This document shows positions 52,089 to 61,442 of a stretch of 64,000 bases of DNA, in pieces. Each line of letters starts with the position of its first letter. Position 1 is the stretch's first letter. This stretch comes from Marinitoga aeolica. GTDB taxonomy: Bacteria; Thermotogota; Thermotogae; Petrotogales; Petrotogaceae. Both the position numbers and the translations under genes were made by a program. The notes beneath the pieces were generated by a model. It was not told the origin of the DNA. It worked only from the letters and a program-made list of their open reading frames with translations, and ran no database searches. Where the stretch lies: NCBI RefSeq assembly GCF_029910535.1, contig NZ_CP069362.1, positions 1,364,001 to 1,428,000 of the forward strand, in the 5' to 3' direction.

Positions 52089-53461
52089 AAAAAATCTTTT
52101 TGTTTTTAATTTTACTAATTTCAATATTTGTTTTTTCCGATATTCAGATCAATGGTAATTTAGAAACATCGTGGACTTATACATTAGAATCATCACCTGC
52201 TCAATTTTATTACAATGGATTAAAATTAGATTTGTATGTTAAACCAAATGATTCAAATTTTTCTGGAGAGTTAAACCTTAACAAAGGCAATGATGATAAA
52301 TATTATATAACAGATGGTGAGTTTAATTTTAAATTCGATACAAGTCAAGTAAAAACTTTATGGAAAAAGAAAAGCGTAAATACTACAGATTGGATAAATG
52401 CTTTTAATAATGAAAAAATTGGAACTGTTGATGGAATCATATATAGTTTTGATTTACCAATACTACATGCTGAAAATTATTTGGTCAAAAAAGATGGAGG
52501 TTCTTCTTCGATTTTTATATCTCATATAAGAGGTATTCCTTTAGGAAATTTCTATTATAGTTATATATATTCAAGAGAATTTTTTACAAAGTATATTTAT
52601 TCAGATTGGAGATTATTTGATTTTAACTTGAATTTAGGAAATAATCAATTATTTGGAGAATTTGGATATTCATATGATAAAGGTGAGAATTATCTGGATA
52701 ATAATTATCTTATCTTTGCAGGAAATAAAATGAACTTAGGTAAAATTCAAAATTCTTTATACATAAAATATCTATCTTCAGGTTATAAAAAAGATTATTT
52801 GCCAGATAGTTTTTCACAAAATATTAGAGATGAATTTAACATTGATAAATTAGGAATTACATTAGAAGGAGATTATCATTTTAAAGATGATAACTTTTCT
52901 AATTTTTCATTAGATTATTTAAAAAGCTACTTTTCATTAAATAATTATAATTATGTATATATAGGAATGCCTTTTGAGAATAATAAGTATAATATAGATA
53001 ATATTGAATTTTCTGTGAATGTTCCATTGAATTTACCTGTTATAGGTAATGCGAATTTTTCGGTGTATAAATATGGATTAGAAGATAATTGGAAGAATAT
53101 AAAAAAGTATAAATCATTTTCTATTTCATCTAATGTAAATGGAAATATGTTTGGATATTATTATAATTTATCTTATATTTTTGGAAACAATGCAGTGAAT
53201 ATAGAAAATTCTACTGTTTATAGTGGAGGTTTTTCTGAAGTTTTATATGGGACATTATCAAAATCATTTGGTAATTTAAACATATTTGGAAAAGGTATGT
53301 ATATATATGGTGTAATAGAAAGGTATAAAACAATGTATTTAGAAGCGAAGTATACAGGTTTTTCTAATATGGAGTTATTACTAAGTCTGGGTGATGGTAA
53401 TTTTGGTGCTTCAAAAGAGTTTAAGAAACAATTATCTTTAACTGTTAAAACAGGATTTTAG
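52085..53461 (+). CDS. Outer-membrane (toga) beta-barrel protein, porin-like
   Basis: 458 residues. A signal peptide (MKKIFLFLILLISIFVFS) and then many amphipathic beta strands rich in Tyr, Phe and Asn with alternating polarity. The last residue is Phe in SLTVKTGF, the usual C-terminal signature of barrel proteins. No helices and no catalytic motif. It is cotranslated with the starch-binding lipoprotein (four-base overlap), so a maltodextrin channel is the natural guess. No sequence family is recognised. Confidence 0.7.
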   Translation: MKKIFLFLILLISIFVFSDIQINGNLETSWTYTLESSPAQFYYNGLKLDLYVKPNDSNFSGELNLNKGNDDKYYITDGEFNFKFDTSQVKTLWKKKSVNTTDWINAFNNEKIGTVDGIIYSFDLPILHAENYLVKKDGGSSSIFISHIRGIPLGNFYYSYIYSREFFTKYIYSDWRLFDFNLNLGNNQLFGEFGYSYDKGENYLDNNYLIFAGNKMNLGKIQNSLYIKYLSSGYKKDYLPDSFSQNIRDEFNIDKLGITLEGDYHFKDDNFSNFSLDYLKSYFSLNNYNYVYIGMPFENNKYNIDNIEFSVNVPLNLPVIGNANFSVYKYGLEDNWKNIKKYKSFSISSNVNGNMFGYYYNLSYIFGNNAVNIENSTVYSGGFSEVLYGTLSKSFGNLNIFGKGMYIYGVIERYKTMYLEAKYTGFSNMELLLSLGDGNFGASKEFKKQLSLTVKTGF

Positions 53462-53472
53462 GAGGTGTGTGT

Positions 53473-54708
53473 ATGAAAAAAATATTATTGATATATCTTA
53501 TAGTAGTTTTATCTATTATGTCTTTTTCAAAGGTTTATGTGTATAAAAATAATGTAGTTTTTGAATTTAAAGATCTTACAGCATCAAAAGTTTTTTTAGC
53601 AGGTTCTTTTAATAATTGGGATCCAACAGCACAACCTATGAAAAAAGTTAAAGGTGGATTGTGGAGGGTTGTATTAAGATTGACTCCTGGAGATTATCAA
53701 TATAAGTTTGTAATTAATGGTACAGATTGGAAAGAAGATCCAGAAGCTCCTGATTATGTTCCTGATGGATATGGTGGAAAGAATGGAGCATTTTCATTGG
53801 TTTTAGAAAATGGAAAATTAAAGATAAAAAAACCAGAAAAACAAGAAAGTGGTATATTAAGTGGTAAATATTCATTTGATTTAAAATCCAAAGTGAATAT
53901 GGATACATATTCTTTTAAATCTCCAGAAATATCCCATAATTTTTATTTAACTATTAACCCTAAAAAATCTGGTATGAATTTTGAAGCTGTTTTAAATGCA
54001 GACAACTCTAATTGGCAGTTAGGAATATCATCTATAAAGGCTACGTGGGAAAATTCGAACTTTATTTTTGGAGTTTTTAAGGATATTCAAGCTAACAAGT
54101 TGCTTAATTTTAGTGAAAGAGTAGAAGAAAATAAAATAGGTTTTTTTGGTATTTTAAAAGTTGGAGATTTAAAAACAGGAGTGGATATTTATTCTCAGGA
54201 TAATGAATTAAAATATTTTGTTTCATCAAATATTTATTTAAGTAATATTTTACTCAGTGCATTATATATGCCAAAAACTCAAGATGCTTCTATGAATATA
54301 TATTCTAGAATAGAGGGGTTTGGTATTGGTGTAGAAGCAAAGTATTCAGATAAAATTGAATATGTTAAAGGTGATTATAATAGCGAAATTTTGGCTTTAG
54401 AAGGAACTTATGATTTTGTTAATAAAAATATAATTTTTGGTGGAAACTATGATGATATAATAACTTTCTCTGGAGAGTATTCTTTAGAAAATAATGTATA
54501 TAATATTGAGTCTGATTTACTTTTTAGTATAAAATCAGGATTTAATGTTTTGATTGATGCTTATTATGATAATACTAATAACTTTGGATATAAATTAGGT
54601 ATGGAATTGAATAAAGATAATATAGATTTAAAATTAAAAATAGGAAATGATTTTTCTGGAGATTTTGATGACTATTATCTGTTTATTGCGTCATCAGCGA
54701 TATTTTAA
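53473..54708 (+). CDS. Fusion of a CBM48-like glycogen/starch-binding module with a beta-barrel
   Basis: 411 residues from the ATG at 53473 (GGAGG upstream; an in-frame GTG at 53467 overlaps the site). Signal peptide about 1-18, then a CBM48/AMPK-type module at about 20-115 (FEFKDLTASKVFLAGSFNNW, GLWRVVLRLTPGDYQYKFVI, NGTDWKEDPEAPDY), a short Lys-rich linker (KIKKPEKQESG) and a C-terminal part of about 280 residues of alternating amphipathic strands ending in Phe (IASSAIF). This combination suggests a barrel that displays a polysaccharide-binding head on one face of the toga. Last gene of the operon. Confidence 0.72.
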   Translation: MKKILLIYLIVVLSIMSFSKVYVYKNNVVFEFKDLTASKVFLAGSFNNWDPTAQPMKKVKGGLWRVVLRLTPGDYQYKFVINGTDWKEDPEAPDYVPDGYGGKNGAFSLVLENGKLKIKKPEKQESGILSGKYSFDLKSKVNMDTYSFKSPEISHNFYLTINPKKSGMNFEAVLNADNSNWQLGISSIKATWENSNFIFGVFKDIQANKLLNFSERVEENKIGFFGILKVGDLKTGVDIYSQDNELKYFVSSNIYLSNILLSALYMPKTQDASMNIYSRIEGFGIGVEAKYSDKIEYVKGDYNSEILALEGTYDFVNKNIIFGGNYDDIITFSGEYSLENNVYNIESDLLFSIKSGFNVLIDAYYDNTNNFGYKLGMELNKDNIDLKLKIGNDFSGDFDDYYLFIASSAIF

Positions 54709-54711
54709 TAT

Positions 54712-54738
54712 AAAAATCCTCCTTCGGGAGGATTTTTT
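54712..54738 (+). terminator. Terminator of the starch-binding operon
   Basis: AAAAATCCTCC-TTCG-GGAGGATTTTTT: 11-bp stem with a UUCG tetraloop and T-run. Confidence 0.93.
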
Positions 54739-54778
54739 GTTAACGGTTTGTTATTTGTTTGTATAAGCTGAAGATTAT

Positions 54779-54807
54779 TTCATTATTCTTATTTTATATG
54801 TTATAAT
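54779..54807 (+). promoter_or_regulatory. Promoter of the L7Ae-infB operon
   Basis: TGTTATAAT ending at 54807 is an extended -10; the matching -35 position (TTCATT, 54779-54784) is weak. Confidence 0.55.
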
Positions 54808-54838
54808 TAATTTAGAAAAGAAAATTGGAGGTAAAAGA

Positions 54839-55174
54839 ATGAATGAACAGAAGGTTATAAACCTGCTGGGTTTTGCTTCACGTATGCGCAAAATAATATT
54901 TGGAAAAGATAATATAAGAGAATATATTAGAAATCCAAGAAGAAGATCGAAATTTATAATTATAGCTTCTGATGTTGGCGATTCAATAAAGGAAGATACT
55001 ATAAAAAGATGTCAATCTCATCATGTTCCATATGTGCTTTTGAAAGAATATACGAAAGATAAATTGGGGCGTTCTCTCGGAAAAGATGAGATTAGCGTGG
55101 TAGGGGTTTTGGATGAAAATATAGTTAAAGGAATATTAGAAGTAGTGAATGCTGGAGGTGATTCAAATGTCTAA
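54839..55174 (+). CDS. rplGA: L7Ae/L30e family ribosomal-type protein
   Basis: 111 residues. [38 protein letters not shown] and [20 protein letters not shown] match the YlxQ/YbxF branch of L7Ae-like kink-turn RNA-binding proteins. The gene precedes infB in many bacteria and overlaps it by eight bases here. Exact RNA target unknown. Confidence 0.85.
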   Translation: MNEQKVINLLGFASRMRKIIFGKDNIREYIRNPRRRSKFIIIASDVGDSIKEDTIKRCQSHHVPYVLLKEYTKDKLGRSLGKDEISVVGVLDENIVKGILEVVNAGGDSNV

Positions 55175-57332
55175 GACACGGGTATACCAATTAGCTAAAG
55201 AATTTGGAATGCATGCTAAAGAATTTTTAGAAGAATTAAAAGATTTAGGATATAATTTAAAAAGTCATATGTCTTCCTTAGAAGAAGAGGAAGTAAAGAC
55301 TATAAAAGAATATTTTGAAGAAAAATTAAATGAAAATAAAAAAGAAAAAGTTGTTGAAGAAAAAAAAGAATTACCGAAAAAAGAGGAAACAAAGAAAGAG
55401 AAAAAAGTTGAACATAAAAAAAGCAAAAAAAATGAAAAAAAGAAACATTTCGAACATAAAAAAGAAAATAAGATAAATAAAGAAATAAAAGAAGAAGAGG
55501 AGATAAAAGAAATAAAAATAACAAAATCTGAATTAAAATTAGATATTCTTGCAAATAAGTTGGGAAAAGGGCAAAATGATATTATAAAAGCCTTTTTTAT
55601 GAAAGGAAAAGTATTAAGACCCGGTCAAACATTAACAGAAGAACAAGCTGAAGAAATTGCAATGATGTTTAATGCGTTGCTTGAGATAACTGAAGAAGTA
55701 AAAGAGGAAAAAATAGAAAAAGGCTCTGAAAAAAACGACCCGGAAGAAATTTTAAAAGAACGATGGAATAAAATATATAAAGAAAATGAGGATAAATTAA
55801 TTGAAAGGGCTCCTGTTGTTACTATAATGGGCCACGTTGATCATGGGAAGACAACATTACTTGATAATATAAGAAATACAAGAGTAGCAGAAAAAGAAGC
55901 TGGTGGAATTACCCAGTCTATAGGTGCATATCAGGTTAATTATGAAGGGAAAAAGATTACCTTTATTGATACACCGGGACACGAAGCTTTTACAGAAATG
56001 AGAGCAAGAGGTGCTCAGGCAACGGACATTGTTGTTTTAATAATTGCAGCAGATGATGGGGTTATGCCTCAAACTATAGAAGCATATAACCATGCAAAAA
56101 ATGCAAATGTTCCTATAATTGTAGCTATAAACAAAATAGATAAGCCTAATGCAAATGTTGATTTAACTAAACAACAAATGGTTGCAAAATTAAATCTTAT
56201 TCCTGAAGACTGGGGTGGAGATACAATTACAGTTCCTATTTCTGCAAAAGCTGGTCAGGGAATAGATGAATTGTTGGAAATGATTTTATTAGTAGCTGAA
56301 ATGCAGGAAATAAAGTGTTATCCAGAAGGATTAGCAAGAGGGGTTATTATAGAAAGTAAATTGGATAAATTCTTAGGTCCAGTTGCAACTACTATAGTTA
56401 AAGATGGAAAATTAAAAGTAGGAGATTATTTTGTAGCTGGTAGTACTTTTGGAAAAGTTAGAAGAATGATAGATCCAAGTGGTAAAAATGTTAAAATGGC
56501 AGGTCCTTCAGATCCAGTACAAATTTTGGGTTTTGAAGAAGTACCGGATATGCATTCTATATTATATGGGGTTAAAACATTGCATGAAGCAAAGGAGTAT
56601 GTAGAAAAGAAAAAAGCTCTTGAAGAAAAGGTTGTACAAAAAAGGCATATTAGACTTGAAGATGCTTTAAGAATGATGAAAGAAGATGGAGAACAAAAAA
56701 CATTGAACATAATTTTAAAAGCAGACACTTTTGGTTCATTAGAAGCATTGAAAAATGCTATAGCAAAATTAGAAAACCCTGAAATTGAGTTACAGGTTAT
56801 TCATGGCGGTATAGGTGCAATAACGAAAAGTGATGTAATGTTAGCAACTGCATCTGATGCAGTTATTTTAGGTTTTAGGGTAAAAGCAGACAGTAGTGCT
56901 GTGAAATATGCCGAACATGAGAATATTCAAATTAAAAGATATGATATAATATTTAATTTAATAGATGATTTGAAAAAAGCCCTACAGGGTATGTTAGAAC
57001 CTGAGGAAAAGGAAGAAATTACAGGTTCTGGTGAAGTAAAACAGGTATTTAAAATTAAGAAGGTTGGAAATATTGCAGGTATTCAATTAAAAGAAGGATA
57101 TGTTGAAAGAGATGGTGGAGTAAGATTATACAGACAGGGTAAATTGGTATATGATGGAAAAATAGAGTCCTTAAGGCATTATAAAGATGAAGTAAAAAGA
57201 ATTGATGCTCCAAAAGAATGTGGTATTAAGATATTAAACTTTGATGACATAAATGAAGGCGATGAAATGGAATTTTATAAATATATTCAAGTTGAAAGAA
57301 CATTGGAATTTGGAAAGAAAGAAGAGAATTAA
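55167..57332 (+). CDS. infB: Translation initiation factor IF-2
   Basis: 721 residues from the ATG at 55167, with GGAGGTG at 55154-55160; an in-frame ATG at 55149 precedes that site. N-terminal IF2_N module ([20 protein letters not shown]), a very Lys/Glu-rich linker (about 55-115), a second IF2_N module, then the GTPase domain: [31 protein letters not shown] and NKIDKPNA, followed by domains II-IV. It places fMet-tRNA on the 30S subunit. The linker is short and low in complexity. Confidence 0.98.
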   Translation: MSKTRVYQLAKEFGMHAKEFLEELKDLGYNLKSHMSSLEEEEVKTIKEYFEEKLNENKKEKVVEEKKELPKKEETKKEKKVEHKKSKKNEKKKHFEHKKENKINKEIKEEEEIKEIKITKSELKLDILANKLGKGQNDIIKAFFMKGKVLRPGQTLTEEQAEEIAMMFNALLEITEEVKEEKIEKGSEKNDPEEILKERWNKIYKENEDKLIERAPVVTIMGHVDHGKTTLLDNIRNTRVAEKEAGGITQSIGAYQVNYEGKKITFIDTPGHEAFTEMRARGAQATDIVVLIIAADDGVMPQTIEAYNHAKNANVPIIVAINKIDKPNANVDLTKQQMVAKLNLIPEDWGGDTITVPISAKAGQGIDELLEMILLVAEMQEIKCYPEGLARGVIIESKLDKFLGPVATTIVKDGKLKVGDYFVAGSTFGKVRRMIDPSGKNVKMAGPSDPVQILGFEEVPDMHSILYGVKTLHEAKEYVEKKKALEEKVVQKRHIRLEDALRMMKEDGEQKTLNIILKADTFGSLEALKNAIAKLENPEIELQVIHGGIGAITKSDVMLATASDAVILGFRVKADSSAVKYAEHENIQIKRYDIIFNLIDDLKKALQGMLEPEEKEEITGSGEVKQVFKIKKVGNIAGIQLKEGYVERDGGVRLYRQGKLVYDGKIESLRHYKDEVKRIDAPKECGIKILNFDDINEGDEMEFYKYIQVERTLEFGKKEEN

Positions 57333-57340
57333 TAAAATAG

Positions 57341-57366
57341 GCTCGCTTTTAGCGAGCTTACTTTTA
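57341..57366 (+). terminator. Weak terminator after infB
   Basis: GCTCGCT-TTT-AGCGAGC (57341-57357) followed by TTACTTTT. The T-tract is interrupted, so read-through into the next operon is likely. Confidence 0.65.
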
Positions 57367-57388
57367 ATGTAAAAGGGGGATATTAATT

Positions 57389-58654
57389 TTGAAAGTACCA
57401 CTTTCTTCAGCCAGCTTGACGAATAAAGAAAAAAAAATAATAAATAAAATTTTTGATAGCAAAAGGTTAGCTCTGGGATCATATTTAAATAAGTTTGAAG
57501 AAATAACAAAAAGTTATTTTAGTGTAAAAGATGCAATTGTTGTTAATAGTGGCACATCGGCATTGCATTTGATTTTAAGATCCTTGGATATTAAAGAAAA
57601 CGAAGGAATGATTGTAACCCCATTTACTTTTATAGCCTCTTCAAATGTAGCTTTATTTGAAAGAGCGCACCCAGTATTTATAGACATAGATCCATTTAAT
57701 TACAATATAGACCTAAAAAAAATAGAAGAGAGTTTAAAAGATAAAAAGCATCCGTTGTGGAATCGTATAAAAAATTTAAAAAATATAAAATTTTTTATGG
57801 GTGTTGATGTTTTTGGGCAACCTATTGATTGGGATAATGCTATAGAGATATGTAAAAAAAACGATTGGAAAATTGTGGAAGATTCATGTGAAGCAATAGG
57901 TGCAAAATATAAAGATAGATTTGCTGGTACATTTGGAGAAGCAGGTACATTTGCCTTTTATCCTAATAAGCAGATAACAACAGGTGAAGGTGGTATGATA
58001 ATTACCAATAATATAGAAATTGGGAAATTATGCAGATCTATGGCTAATCAAGGACGCGGAGATTCTTCAGAATGGCTTGAGCATGTAAGATTAGGATATA
58101 ATTATAGAATGGATGAGTTATCAGCGGGTTTAGGATATATACAGATGAAAAGATTAGATGAGATTCTTGATAAAAGAGAAAAAGTAGCAAATAATTATTA
58201 TGAACTGTTTAAAGATGAAGAAAGAATAATTTTACCAAAGATTGAACAATACACAACAAGAATGAGTTGGTTTGTTTTTGTGATTAGACTTTCATTAGAT
58301 TGGATAGCAAAATTTACAGATATTCCAGAATATGTAAGAAAAATAGATCTTCCGTTATATATGAAAAATAGAGAACAATGGAAAGAATTATTAAAAAATA
58401 TTAAAGGAATAACGTATAAAGTAATTGAAAAATTAAATAAAAAAGGCGTTCAATCAAAAAATTATTTCTCACCTATCCATTTGCAGAAATTTTATAGAGA
58501 TTTATATGGCTATGAAGAAGGAGATTATCCTATTACGGAGCTGATTTCTTCTTTAACCATTGCAATACCATTTTACACAGATTTGACTATAGAAGAACAA
58601 AAATATGTTGTAGATACAGTTAAAGCTATTTTAGATGAATTTGAAAAAAAGTAA
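57389..58654 (+). CDS. DegT/DnrJ/EryC1/StrS family sugar aminotransferase
   Basis: 421 residues from a TTG with AAAGGGGG upstream. PLP fold type I: VVNSGTSALHLILRS, TPFTFIASSNVALFERAHPV, VEDSCEAIGAKY, and the PLP-Lys in FYPNKQITTGEGGMIITNN. It transfers an amino group to a nucleotide-linked keto-sugar. The partner dehydratase follows nine bases later and makes UDP-4-keto-6-deoxy sugar, so the product may be a 4-amino sugar such as the UDP-bacillosamine precursor. The C-terminal region is longer than in common relatives (about 370-390 residues), with an insertion around residues 300-360. Confidence 0.9.
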   Translation: MKVPLSSASLTNKEKKIINKIFDSKRLALGSYLNKFEEITKSYFSVKDAIVVNSGTSALHLILRSLDIKENEGMIVTPFTFIASSNVALFERAHPVFIDIDPFNYNIDLKKIEESLKDKKHPLWNRIKNLKNIKFFMGVDVFGQPIDWDNAIEICKKNDWKIVEDSCEAIGAKYKDRFAGTFGEAGTFAFYPNKQITTGEGGMIITNNIEIGKLCRSMANQGRGDSSEWLEHVRLGYNYRMDELSAGLGYIQMKRLDEILDKREKVANNYYELFKDEERIILPKIEQYTTRMSWFVFVIRLSLDWIAKFTDIPEYVRKIDLPLYMKNREQWKELLKNIKGITYKVIEKLNKKGVQSKNYFSPIHLQKFYRDLYGYEEGDYPITELISSLTIAIPFYTDLTIEEQKYVVDTVKAILDEFEKK

Positions 58655-58663
58655 GGTGACACT

Positions 58664-60505
58664 ATGAAAAGAAAAATTGAATTAATTATTGTAGATTATT
58701 TATTATTTTTTATGAGCTATTATATAGCTCTATTTTTTAGGTTTCAAACTGATTTTGCTGAAATGCAAAAATATATTTTACCGGTTATTATTTTTCCAGT
58801 TGTAATGGTTATAGTGATGTATTATAATAAAATATATGATCACATATGGCGTTTTGCAACATTAAAAGAAATAAAACCGATAATATATTCTTCATTCATA
58901 GGATATATGTTTAATTTTTTGATTATTGAGGGTATAAGAAGAGTATGGATTCATAACCTTGCTATTCCAATATCAGTTGGTTTTATGACAGCTCTCTTGG
59001 GTGCAATACTGATTATTTTTAGCAGAGTATGGTGGTTTTCCAGAAATAAAAATGTAATTGATAAAGTTTCTGATAATAAAAAAATATTAATAATTGGTGC
59101 AGGAGATGCAGGGGTTGAATTATTGGATGAATTTTTAAAACATCCGTCTTTTGGTAAAGTGATAGGTTTTTTAGATGATGATGAGTCTAAGATAGGAAGA
59201 AAAATAAGAAATATAAAAATTTTGGGTAAAACTTCTGAAGTGATGACATATGTAGAGAAGTATAGTGTAAATGAAGTTATTATAGCAATACCTTCTGCTA
59301 CTTCAGAACAGCTTAGAAGGATAATTGATAATATTGATACAAAAAAGGTGAGATTGAAGACATTACCAGGAATATTTGAAATATTAAATAATAAAGTTTC
59401 TTTAGGTTTTTTAAGGGATGTAAATATAGAAGATTTACTTGGAAGGAAAGAAGTAAAAGTTAATTTTGATGAAATAGGTTATTATGTTACAAATAAAAAG
59501 GTATTAGTAACCGGGGCAGGTGGAAGCATAGGTTCTGAAATTTGTAGACAGGTTGCAGCATTAAAACCAGAAAAATTATTTATTTTGGGTCGTGGAGAAA
59601 ATAGCATTTTTAATATAAATAAAGAACTGAAAGAAAAGTTTCCTGATTTAAAAGTGGTAGAAATTATAGGAGATGTAACTAATATTAATAGAATAAAATA
59701 TATCTTCAAAAGATTTACTCCTGATGTGGTTTTTCATGCTGCGGCACATAAACATGTACCTTTAATGGAAAAAAATCCATCAGAAGCATTTAGGGTAAAT
59801 GCATATGGAACGTATATACTCGCAAAAAAATCGATTGAACATGGTGTAAAACATTTTATTTATATATCAACAGATAAAGCAATAAATCCTACTTCTATAA
59901 TGGGAACTTCAAAAAGGTTTGGAGAAATAATAATTAGATCATTAGCTCAGAATTCAAAAACAAAATTTGCTATCGTTAGATTTGGAAATGTTCTTGGAAG
60001 TAGAGGAAGCGTTATTCCAATATTTAGAGAACAAATAAAGAATGGAGGCCCTGTTACGGTTACAGATCCAAAAATGAAAAGATATTTTATGACTATACCT
60101 GAGGCAGTTGCTTTGGTATTACAAGCGGGTTCTTTTGCTAATAAAGGTGAAGTTTTTGTTTTAAATATGGGAGAGCCTGTATCAATTGATAAATTAGCTC
60201 GAGAGATGATCAGACTATCAGGATATATACCAGATCAGGATATAAAAGTGGTATATACTGGCGTTAGGCCAGGAGAAAAACTTTATGAAGAGTTATTTTT
60301 AGATTCGGAGGAATTTGTTAAAACGGAAAATGACAGAATATTTATTCTTAAAGAGAACAATGTTTTAAGTAAAAATGAATTAGAAAAACTAATAAATAGT
60401 ATTGTTTTATCTTTTGAAGAAAATGATTATGATATTATGAATCAATTGATAAGAAAGTATATACCAGAATCAACATCAGGAATAAAAAGAGATATAGCTT
60501 ATTAA
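58664..60505 (+). CDS. Membrane-anchored UDP-HexNAc 4,6-dehydratase (PglF/CapD type)
   Basis: 613 residues. Four N-terminal membrane helices (about 5-120), a CoA-binding-like Rossmann domain (about 140-250, ILIIGAGDAGVELLDEF) and a C-terminal short-chain dehydrogenase domain with VLVTGAGGSIGSEICRQVA, AAHKHVPLMEKNP and STDKAINPTSIMGTSKRFGE. The usual YxxxK catalytic Tyr is replaced by Met in MGTSK, as in PglF and CapD. It converts UDP-GlcNAc to the 4-keto-6-deoxy sugar at the inner membrane face. Confidence 0.93.
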   Translation: MKRKIELIIVDYLLFFMSYYIALFFRFQTDFAEMQKYILPVIIFPVVMVIVMYYNKIYDHIWRFATLKEIKPIIYSSFIGYMFNFLIIEGIRRVWIHNLAIPISVGFMTALLGAILIIFSRVWWFSRNKNVIDKVSDNKKILIIGAGDAGVELLDEFLKHPSFGKVIGFLDDDESKIGRKIRNIKILGKTSEVMTYVEKYSVNEVIIAIPSATSEQLRRIIDNIDTKKVRLKTLPGIFEILNNKVSLGFLRDVNIEDLLGRKEVKVNFDEIGYYVTNKKVLVTGAGGSIGSEICRQVAALKPEKLFILGRGENSIFNINKELKEKFPDLKVVEIIGDVTNINRIKYIFKRFTPDVVFHAAAHKHVPLMEKNPSEAFRVNAYGTYILAKKSIEHGVKHFIYISTDKAINPTSIMGTSKRFGEIIIRSLAQNSKTKFAIVRFGNVLGSRGSVIPIFREQIKNGGPVTVTDPKMKRYFMTIPEAVALVLQAGSFANKGEVFVLNMGEPVSIDKLAREMIRLSGYIPDQDIKVVYTGVRPGEKLYEELFLDSEEFVKTENDRIFILKENNVLSKNELEKLINSIVLSFEENDYDIMNQLIRKYIPESTSGIKRDIAY

Positions 60506-60515
60506 GAGGTGAATT

Positions 60516-61430
60516 ATGAAATATATTCCATATATAGTAGTGCTTGTTTTATCAACTATAGTGACATATATTATGATTCCAATAGCAAAAAAAATTGGAG
60601 TAGTAGATAAACCTGATGAAGAACTAAAAATACATGAAAAGGCCACACCGTATCTTGGAGGAGTAGCAATATATTTGTCAAGTATTTTTTTTATTAATGA
60701 TTTAAAATTTGTTTTTTTTAGTTCTCTTATGATGTTTTTAGGATTATTGGACGATATAAAAGATATATCGCCAAAATTAAGATTGATATTTGAATTTTTT
60801 GTAATATTAATAACTCTTATTCCATTTTATTCGTCACTGGGAATAGTTTATTTTTTAATTTTAATAATTCTTGGTGTTGCTCTAATAAATGCTGTTAATA
60901 TGATAGATGGTATGGATGGAATTTGTGGAGGAAATGCTCTTTTTATAATTTTGTTTTTAAGTATAATTTCAAAACATTATACCTTTATATATATTGTTAT
61001 GGCAATCATAGGATTCTTATTTTTTAATTTTTATCCAGCAAAGATTTTTTTAGGCGATGCAGGTTCGTATTTTTTAGGGTATACAATATTTTATCTGACA
61101 ACAATAATGACATCTAATCATGGATTCGGAGGATTTGCTATATCTGTTATAGTTTCAGCCTTATTTTATACAGATTTATTTTTCAGTTTCTTAAGAAGAA
61201 TTTTAAACAATCGTTCACCTTTTTCAGGAGATAGAGACCATATTTATGATAAAATAAAAAAAAGATATAATATATCTGTTAAGAAAACAGCATTGATTAC
61301 ATATATATTTTCATTTTTATTTGGTATAATAGGTGTTATCAGTTGGGACTTCCCTTATGTAGGATTAAGTTTAGCGTTGATAGAGTTTTTATTTTTAGGA
61401 ATATATTTAAAGTTATATTCCTATAATTAA
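60516..61430 (+). CDS. Undecaprenyl-phosphate sugar-1-phosphate transferase, WecA/MraY family
   Basis: 304 residues, about ten helices. Family motifs: TPYLGGVAIYLSS, GLLDDIKDISPKLRL, NMIDGMDGICGG and KIFLGDAGSYFLGY (Mg2+- and lipid-phosphate-binding Asp residues), and the cytoplasmic HIYDKI segment. It loads the first sugar phosphate on the lipid carrier. Coming directly after the aminotransferase and dehydratase, it suggests initiation of a surface glycan or a flagellin/toga glycosylation route, not cell-wall MraY itself. Confidence 0.9.
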   Translation: MKYIPYIVVLVLSTIVTYIMIPIAKKIGVVDKPDEELKIHEKATPYLGGVAIYLSSIFFINDLKFVFFSSLMMFLGLLDDIKDISPKLRLIFEFFVILITLIPFYSSLGIVYFLILIILGVALINAVNMIDGMDGICGGNALFIILFLSIISKHYTFIYIVMAIIGFLFFNFYPAKIFLGDAGSYFLGYTIFYLTTIMTSNHGFGGFAISVIVSALFYTDLFFSFLRRILNNRSPFSGDRDHIYDKIKKRYNISVKKTALITYIFSFLFGIIGVISWDFPYVGLSLALIEFLFLGIYLKLYSYN

Positions 61431-61442
61431 TGGAGGTAAAAT

